54,427 bases of DNA from an uncultured Duganella sp. (GTDB taxonomy: Bacteria > Pseudomonadota > Gammaproteobacteria > Burkholderiales > Burkholderiaceae): assembly GCA_946482335.1 (NCBI GenBank), contig CAMLRG010000007.1, positions 1 to 54,427 on the forward strand. The letters run 5' to 3'. This document shows positions 50,424 through 54,427 of the stretch, in pieces. A program made the position numbers and the translations under genes. The notes beneath the pieces were generated by a model. It did not search any database. It was given only the letters and a program-made list of their open reading frames with translations, and was not told the origin of the DNA. Numbering within the stretch: the first letter of the stretch is position 1; every line of letters starts with the position of its first letter.

Positions 50424-51216
50424 GCAGCACGGCTTCACCTACGCCAGCGTCGCGATCCTGGTGGCGGTGATCGGCCTGGTGGGGGCGATGTCGCTGCGCC
50501 TTGGCGTGACGGTGCAGCGCGCTGCCGCCGAGCAAGCCTTGCTCGATATCGGCATGGAGTACAGCAATGCCCTGGCCAGTTATGCGGCCGCCACACCGGC
50601 CGGGCAGCCCAACTATCCGCATTCCTTCGCCGAGCTGCTGAAAGACCCGCGCTTCCCGCAATTGCGGCGCCATCTGCGGCGCGTGTATGTCGATCCGATG
50701 ACGGGCAAGGCGGAGTGGGGGCTGGTGAAGGCGACCGAAAATGGCGGCATCCTGGCGATCTACAGCTTGTCGAAGGCGGCGCCGATCAAGATCGGCAACT
50801 TCCCGTCGCGCTTCGTGGCGTTTGAAGGCAAGGCCAGCCTGAGCGACTGGAAATTTACCGGCGAGGGCGTGCAGATGCCGGGCATCAAGGGCGCGGATGG
50901 CCAGCAGCCCGGCCAGCCGGCCAAGCCCGGCACCGGCCTGCCGGCGGGCACGCAGCCGGGGATGCAGCCAGGCATGCAGCCAGGCATGCAGCCCGGCGGC
51001 CTGGGCACCGGCCAGCCGCAGCAACCGGGCAAGCCGTCGACGCCGTCCACACCGCAGGAACCGCCGCGGCCAGCCGAACCGGAACCCGAGCCGCCGCAGG
51101 AACCGCAAGAACCGCCGAAGGAAACACGGCAAGAGCCGCCGCAAGAGCTGCAGGAGCAAGAGCAGGCGGAGGAGCCAAGGCGCGAAGCGCCGCCGGCGCC
51201 GCCAATGCGTCGCTGA
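50389..51216 (+). CDS. Atypical pseudopilin without Glu5 and with a Pro/Gln/Glu-rich tail
   Basis: A 275-aa prepilin-like protein. The likely start is ATG 50389 (GGAG upstream), inside the previous gene by 35 nt. The leader [15 protein letters not shown] leads to FTYASVAILVAVIGLVGAM, with Ser rather than Glu at +5, as in tip pseudopilins of the GspK type. The periplasmic domain (about 35-165) has ALLDIGMEYSNALASYAAAT, RHLRRVYVDPMTGKAEWGLV and IYSLSKAAPIKIGNFP. The remaining residues form a low-complexity tail with three QPGM repeats and many Pro, Gln and Glu. The tail is not known from GspK. It may be a substrate- or cell-surface-contacting element. It is the last gene of the cluster, converging on murJ. 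Confidence 0.8.
   Translation: MTAAASLIRNGRQHGFTYASVAILVAVIGLVGAMSLRLGVTVQRAAAEQALLDIGMEYSNALASYAAATPAGQPNYPHSFAELLKDPRFPQLRRHLRRVYVDPMTGKAEWGLVKATENGGILAIYSLSKAAPIKIGNFPSRFVAFEGKASLSDWKFTGEGVQMPGIKGADGQQPGQPAKPGTGLPAGTQPGMQPGMQPGMQPGGLGTGQPQQPGKPSTPSTPQEPPRPAEPEPEPPQEPQEPPKETRQEPPQELQEQEQAEEPRREAPPAPPMRR
50953..50997 (+). repeat. In-frame tandem repeat encoding QPGM units
   Basis: A 12-nt unit (CAG CCN GGN ATG) is repeated three times, then once more without the Met, within the low-complexity tail of the pseudopilin gene. It could expand or contract by slippage without frameshift. Confidence 0.85.
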
Positions 51217-51237
51217 CGCGGCCGGGCCGTCGCAGAC

Positions 51238-52788
51238 TTAGCTGGCGCGGCGCTTGAAGTCGCGCAGGCGGAAGCCGAGCGCGAACAGGGTGCCGAAATA
51301 CACCAGGATGCAGCCGCCGATCACCAGGAATAGGGCGCCCGCCCGCAACAGCGCATGGCCGCGCATGCCCAGCCAATCGAATTGCTGCGCGCCGAACCAG
51401 CCCACCACGCCCATCAGGACGACGGCCACCAGCAGGCGGACAAAGAATTTCGGCCAGCCCGGTTGCGGCGCATAGATGCCTTTCTGGCGCAGGCCGCGGA
51501 ACAGCAGGGCGGCATTGAGCAACGCCGCCACACTGATCGACAACGCCAGCCCCGCCACCTGGAATTGCCAGACGAAGACCAGGTTCATGAGCTGTGTCGC
51601 CACCAGGGTGATGATGCCGATGCGCACCGGGGTACGCACGTCCTGGCGCGCATAGAAAGCCGGCGTCAGCGATTTCACCAGGATGATGCCGACCAGGCCC
51701 ACCGCGTAGGCCAACAGCGGTTGCGCCGACATCACGGCGGCAAAGTCAGTGAACTTCCCGTTGTGGAACAGGGTCGCGATCAGCGGCAACGCCAGCACGG
51801 CGATGCCCACCGCCGCCGGCATCGCCAGCAGGAAGGTCAGGCGCAATCCCCAGTCCAGCAAGGCGGAGTATTCCGTATGGTCCTGTTCCTGGCTGGCCTT
51901 GGACAGGCTGGGCAGCAGGATGGTGCCCAGCGCTACGCCAAGCAGGGCGTTCGGGAATTCCATCAAGCGGTCGGCAGCGGTCAGCCAGGAGACGCTGCCT
52001 TCCTGCATCCAGGATGCGTACGTGGTGTTGATCATCAGGCTGATTTGCGCGACCGAGACGGCAAACAGGGCCGGGATCATATTCTTCAGCATGCGGCGTA
52101 CGCCCGGATCGGCCAGGCCGGCGCGCGGATTCCAGGACAGGCGCGGCAGCATGCCGATCTTCACCAGCGAAGGCAGCTGGATCGCCACCTGAAGCACGCC
52201 GCCCACCATCACGGCGATGGCCATGGCGTACACCGGCTGCTTCAGGTGCGGCGCCAGGAACAGGGCGGCCGCGATAAAGGAGAGGTTGAGCAGGACCGGC
52301 GTGAAGGCCGGGATCTTGAACTGGCGCCAGGTATTCAATACGCCGCTGGACAGCGCGACGAAGGACATGCAGGCGATGTAGGGGAACATCAGGCGCGTCA
52401 TCCAGACGGCGGCGTCGAACGATTCCGGGTCCTTGCTCAAGCCCGAGCCGATCAGGTAGATGAACAGCGGCGCGCCTATGATACCGACCACGCTGGTGAG
52501 CAGCGTGGCCCAGACCAGGACGGTCGCCACATGGTCGACCAGGGTGCGGGTGGCTTGTTCGCCCTGCTTGCTTTTATATTCTGCCAACATTGGCACGAAT
52601 GCCTGGGAAAAGGCGCCTTCGGCAAACAGGCGGCGCAACAGGTTGGGGATGCGGAAGGCAATGTAGAATGCGTCGGTCAAGCCGCCCGCGCCGAACGCGC
52701 GGAAGAACAGGATTTCGCGCAGCAGTCCCGTGATCCGGGACAGCATTGTCATACTGGAAATGGCAGCGAGGGTCTTGAGCAAGTTCAT
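51238..52788 (-). CDS. murJ: Lipid II flippase MurJ
   Basis: A 516-aa inner-membrane flippase with about 14 transmembrane segments. The N-terminus MNLLKTLAAISSMTMLSRIT, then LREILFFRAFGAGGLTDAFYIAFRIPN, shown here in two parts, is the conserved MurJ opening, including the Arg-rich central-cavity region. Further landmarks are FAEGAFSQAFVPML and RLMEFPNALLGVALGTILLP. It moves lipid II across the cytoplasmic membrane for peptidoglycan synthesis and is essential in most bacteria. The start codon at 52788-52786 lies only 8 nt after a TATAAT box, so the mRNA may have almost no leader. Confidence 0.96.
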   Translation of the reverse strand: MNLLKTLAAISSMTMLSRITGLLREILFFRAFGAGGLTDAFYIAFRIPNLLRRLFAEGAFSQAFVPMLAEYKSKQGEQATRTLVDHVATVLVWATLLTSVVGIIGAPLFIYLIGSGLSKDPESFDAAVWMTRLMFPYIACMSFVALSSGVLNTWRQFKIPAFTPVLLNLSFIAAALFLAPHLKQPVYAMAIAVMVGGVLQVAIQLPSLVKIGMLPRLSWNPRAGLADPGVRRMLKNMIPALFAVSVAQISLMINTTYASWMQEGSVSWLTAADRLMEFPNALLGVALGTILLPSLSKASQEQDHTEYSALLDWGLRLTFLLAMPAAVGIAVLALPLIATLFHNGKFTDFAAVMSAQPLLAYAVGLVGIILVKSLTPAFYARQDVRTPVRIGIITLVATQLMNLVFVWQFQVAGLALSISVAALLNAALLFRGLRQKGIYAPQPGWPKFFVRLLVAVVLMGVVGWFGAQQFDWLGMRGHALLRAGALFLVIGGCILVYFGTLFALGFRLRDFKRRAS

Positions 52789-52796
52789 GGGCGCTG

Positions 52797-52861
52797 ATTA
52801 TAGCGAAAGCGGCAACGTCCCGACATTTTGAATTGCCCTGGCAGCAAAACCCCGTTATAAT
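52797..52861. promoter_or_regulatory. Divergent promoters of murJ and rpsT
   Basis: For rpsT, TTGCCC at 52833-52838 and TATAAT at 52856-52861 with a 17-nt spacer form a good sigma-70 promoter about 115 nt before ATG 52984. For murJ (minus), a perfect TATAAT at 52802-52797 lies 8 nt from its ATG, with a weak -35. No operator was recognised. Confidence 0.7.
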
Positions 52862-52983
52862 TTAAGGCTGTACAGAATTCAGTAAGGCAGGCAACGACGT
52901 TCAGCCGGCTCTGAAAACACCGCACCGGTTTGGCAAACGCTATTGTTTGCAAACGAACTTTGACAACGAATTAGGATTCTCAA

Positions 52984-53250
52984 ATGGCAAATACCGCACA
53001 AGCGCGCAAACGCGCTCGTCAAGCAGTCAAGCAAAACGCTCACAACTCCGCCCAGCGTTCGACCCTGCGTACCGCGATCAAAGCTGTTCGCAAGGCTATC
53101 CAGGCTGGCGACAAAGCTGCTGCGACCACCATCTTCCAGGCTTCCGTGTCGACCATCGACTCGATCGCTGACAAGAAAATCATCCACAAGAACAAGGCCG
53201 CTCGTCACAAGAGCCGTCTGGCAGCTGCCCTGAAGGCACTGTCCGCCTAA
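52984..53250 (+). CDS. rpsT: 30S ribosomal protein S20
   Basis: An 88-aa basic protein of the usual S20 length. [20 protein letters not shown] is the conserved N-terminus, followed by [37 protein letters not shown] and [11 protein letters not shown], mostly alpha-helical and rich in Lys, Arg and Ala. It binds 16S rRNA early in small-subunit assembly. Its codons and AT-content differ slightly from the neighbours, as expected for a highly expressed gene. The upstream promoter is strong and a terminator lies downstream. The long leader (about 115 nt) may hold autoregulatory sites, as in E. coli. Confidence 0.98.
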   Translation: MANTAQARKRARQAVKQNAHNSAQRSTLRTAIKAVRKAIQAGDKAAATTIFQASVSTIDSIADKKIIHKNKAARHKSRLAAALKALSA

Positions 53251-53295
53251 GTTCGTGTGCTGGCGGCATTAGCCGCCAAACAGGTGCACCGGAAT

Positions 53296-53330
53296 AACCC
53301 GCATGGCATTGCGCCATAGCGGGTTTTTCG
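53296..53330 (+). terminator. Rho-independent terminator of rpsT
   Basis: A stem with arms AACCCGCATGGC (53296-53307) and GCCAT-A-GCGGGTT (53313-53325, one bulged A) and a 5-nt loop, followed by TTTTT. A smaller GC hairpin at 53261-53278 lies between it and the rpsT stop. Confidence 0.85.
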
Positions 53331-53338
53331 CTTTGTGC

Positions 53339-53902
53339 TCAGCGCATGGACAGGTCGTCCGGCGACACTTCCATCCATTCGCCCGGCAGCAGTGGGTGGC
53401 TGGCCAGGGAAATGCCGCCGATGGCCGAGCGCACCAGACGCAGGGTAGGGTGGCCGATGGCCGCGGTCATGCGCCGCACCTGGCGGTTCTTGCCCTCCTG
53501 TAAAGTGAGCGCCAGCCAGGACGTCGGCTGGTCCGCGCGCTGGCGGATCGGCGGGTTGCGCGGCCACAGCCAGGCCGGTTCGGCGATGCGCACCGCCTTG
53601 CAGGGCTGGGTGGTGAAGTCGCCCAGGTCGAGCGGCGCCTGCAGGCGGGCCAGGGCGGCGGCGTCCGGCATGCCTTCCACCTGCACCAGGTAAGTCTTGG
53701 CTTCCTTGCGGTCGGGGTGGGCGATCTTGTGCTGCAGCTTGCCGTCGTCGGTCATCAGCATCAAGCCTTCGCTGTCGTAATCGAGGCGGCCGGCGGGATA
53801 GACGTTGGGAACGGTGATGTAGTCGGCCAGGGTTTGCTTATCTCCGGACGGCGAAAACTGGCACAATACCTGGAAAGGTTTATTGAAAAGTATCAGAGGC
53901 AT
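53339..53902 (-). CDS. rluE: Ribosomal large-subunit pseudouridine synthase (RluE-like)
   Basis: A 187-aa RsuA/RluB/E/F-family pseudouridine synthase lacking the S4 domain, as RluE does. It starts PLILFNKPFQVLCQFSPSGD. The catalytic Asp is in PAGRLDYDSEGLMLMTDDG, followed by PDRKEAKTYLVQVEG, EGKNRQVRRMTAAIGHPTLR and LVRSAIGGISL. RluE modifies 23S rRNA uridine 2457 in E. coli. I place the start at 53902 because homologs begin at this MPLILFNKP; the in-frame ATG at 53953 would add 17 residues without homology. TACAAT at 53915-53910, 7 nt before this ATG, suggests a leaderless start. Confidence 0.9.
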   Translation of the reverse strand: MPLILFNKPFQVLCQFSPSGDKQTLADYITVPNVYPAGRLDYDSEGLMLMTDDGKLQHKIAHPDRKEAKTYLVQVEGMPDAAALARLQAPLDLGDFTTQPCKAVRIAEPAWLWPRNPPIRQRADQPTSWLALTLQEGKNRQVRRMTAAIGHPTLRLVRSAIGGISLASHPLLPGEWMEVSPDDLSMR

Positions 53903-54018
53903 AGCCGGGATTGTAGTCGTAAAAGCATGGCGCCCAGTAAAATACTGGTGCATAATGTGGAACGCCAGTGTCTTATGTCTTATAGAAGACTGCGAAAAAC
54001 CCTTCTTCGGAGAACACG

Positions 54019-54427
54019 ATGTACCAACATATCAAAGTACCTGCCGACGGCCAGAAAATCACCGTCAATGCCGACTTTTCCCTGAACGTACCGGACACCC
54101 CGATCATTCCTTACCTGGAAGGCGACGGTACCGGCGTGGACATCACCCCGGTGATGATCAAGGTGGTGGACGCGGCGGTTGCCAAGTCTTACGGCGGCAA
54201 GCGCAAGATCAGCTGGATGGAGATCTTCGCGGGCGAGAAGTCGACCAAGGTGTACGGCCCCGACGTGTGGCTGCCGGAAGAGACCTTGAAGGTACTGAAG
54301 GACTATGTGGTGTCGATCAAGGGCCCGCTGACCACCCCGGTGGGCGGCGGCATCCGTTCCCTGAACGTGGCCCTGCGCCAGGAGCTGGACCTGTACGTCT
54401 GCCTGCGCCCGGTGCGCTACTTCAAGG
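54019..54427 (+). CDS. icd: Isocitrate dehydrogenase (NADP), 5' part only
   Basis: The first 136 codons of an NADP-dependent isocitrate dehydrogenase of the E. coli type, cut by the window end. It reads [20 protein letters not shown], then [36 protein letters not shown] and [20 protein letters not shown], which hold the substrate-binding loop (Ser/Asn region SLNVALRQ). It catalyses isocitrate to 2-oxoglutarate in the TCA cycle. CGGAG lies 9 nt before ATG 54019. Possible promoter boxes (TGGAAC at 53958, TATAGA at 53981, 17-nt spacer) are weak. Confidence 0.95.
   Translation, partial: MYQHIKVPADGQKITVNADFSLNVPDTPIIPYLEGDGTGVDITPVMIKVVDAAVAKSYGGKRKISWMEIFAGEKSTKVYGPDVWLPEETLKVLKDYVVSIKGPLTTPVGGGIRSLNVALRQELDLYVCLRPVRYFK

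Noticed and set aside
51355..52797. A 480-codon plus-strand frame opposite murJ
   Set aside because: MurJ on the minus strand is unmistakable; the plus frame is a compositional shadow.
1..54427. Insertion sequences, prophage genes or CRISPR arrays
   Set aside because: No transposase, integrase, phage structural gene or spaced direct repeats were found; the only tandem repeat is the QPGM unit inside a gene.

Overview
The window is about 54 kb of high-GC DNA with long, tightly packed genes and no mobile elements. The gene families (uup, murJ-rpsT, rluE, icd, an exosortase B exopolysaccharide locus, PEP-CTERM proteins) suggest a betaproteobacterium of the Oxalobacteraceae type, such as Massilia, Duganella or Janthinobacterium. 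This placement comes from family recognition and gene order; no database search was possible.

Layout. (1) 1-2057: the 5' part of a tRNA-Arg(CCT) on the minus strand, diverging from the ABC-F ATPase gene uup. (2) 2188-31683: a nearly unbroken plus-strand exopolysaccharide (EPS) locus of about 29.5 kb. It begins with a CAAX-type membrane protease, the outer-membrane protein EpsL, a WcaJ-like initiating sugar transferase, EpsD, EpsE (Wza-like), EpsF (Wzz-like), EpsG (BY-kinase-like), exosortase B (XrtB/EpsH) and EpsI. Then come a Wzy/ligase-like membrane protein, a secreted heparinase-fold protein, a Wzx-like flippase, five glycosyltransferase or adenylate-forming enzymes, a second heparinase-fold protein, an AlgD-like GDP-mannose dehydrogenase, another glycosyltransferase, GalE, two sugar nucleotidyltransferases (one ManC/AlgA-like) and a TIGR03790-type protein. 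Many genes overlap by ATGA or GTGA. (3) 31776-35476: a secreted ExeM/NucH-like nuclease, a PEP-CTERM protein and a strong terminator. (4) 35604-37424: an unusual OmpR-type response regulator overlapping epsA, then a small lipoprotein. (5) 37472-41417, minus strand: a PEP-CTERM protein followed by a plant-type subtilase with its own terminator. (6) 41753-51216: an atypical type II secretion/type IV pilus hybrid: GspG, GspF, GspE, PilM-, PilN-, PilO- and PilP-like proteins, a lipoprotein secretin and three more pilin-like proteins. (7) 51238-54427: murJ (minus), rpsT, rluE (minus) and the start of icd.

How it fits together. GDP-mannose made by the ManC-like enzyme can be oxidised by the AlgD-like enzyme to GDP-mannuronate, so the EPS probably contains a uronic acid. 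WcaJ would start the repeat unit on undecaprenyl phosphate, the glycosyltransferases would extend it, Wzx/Wzy would flip and polymerise it, and EpsF/EpsG/EpsE/EpsL would set length and export it. XrtB would process PEP-CTERM proteins, two of which are encoded just downstream. EpsA and the neighbouring response regulator are the likely local regulators.

The most notable observations are: a complete two-motif MshEN-like (c-di-GMP-binding type) domain at the N-terminus of EpsG, fused to a kinase domain whose Walker A lysine is missing; a response regulator with Glu in place of the phospho-accepting Asp and Ser in its metal pocket; and the hybrid secretion system with a Glu5-less pseudopilin carrying a long Pro/Gln/Glu tail.
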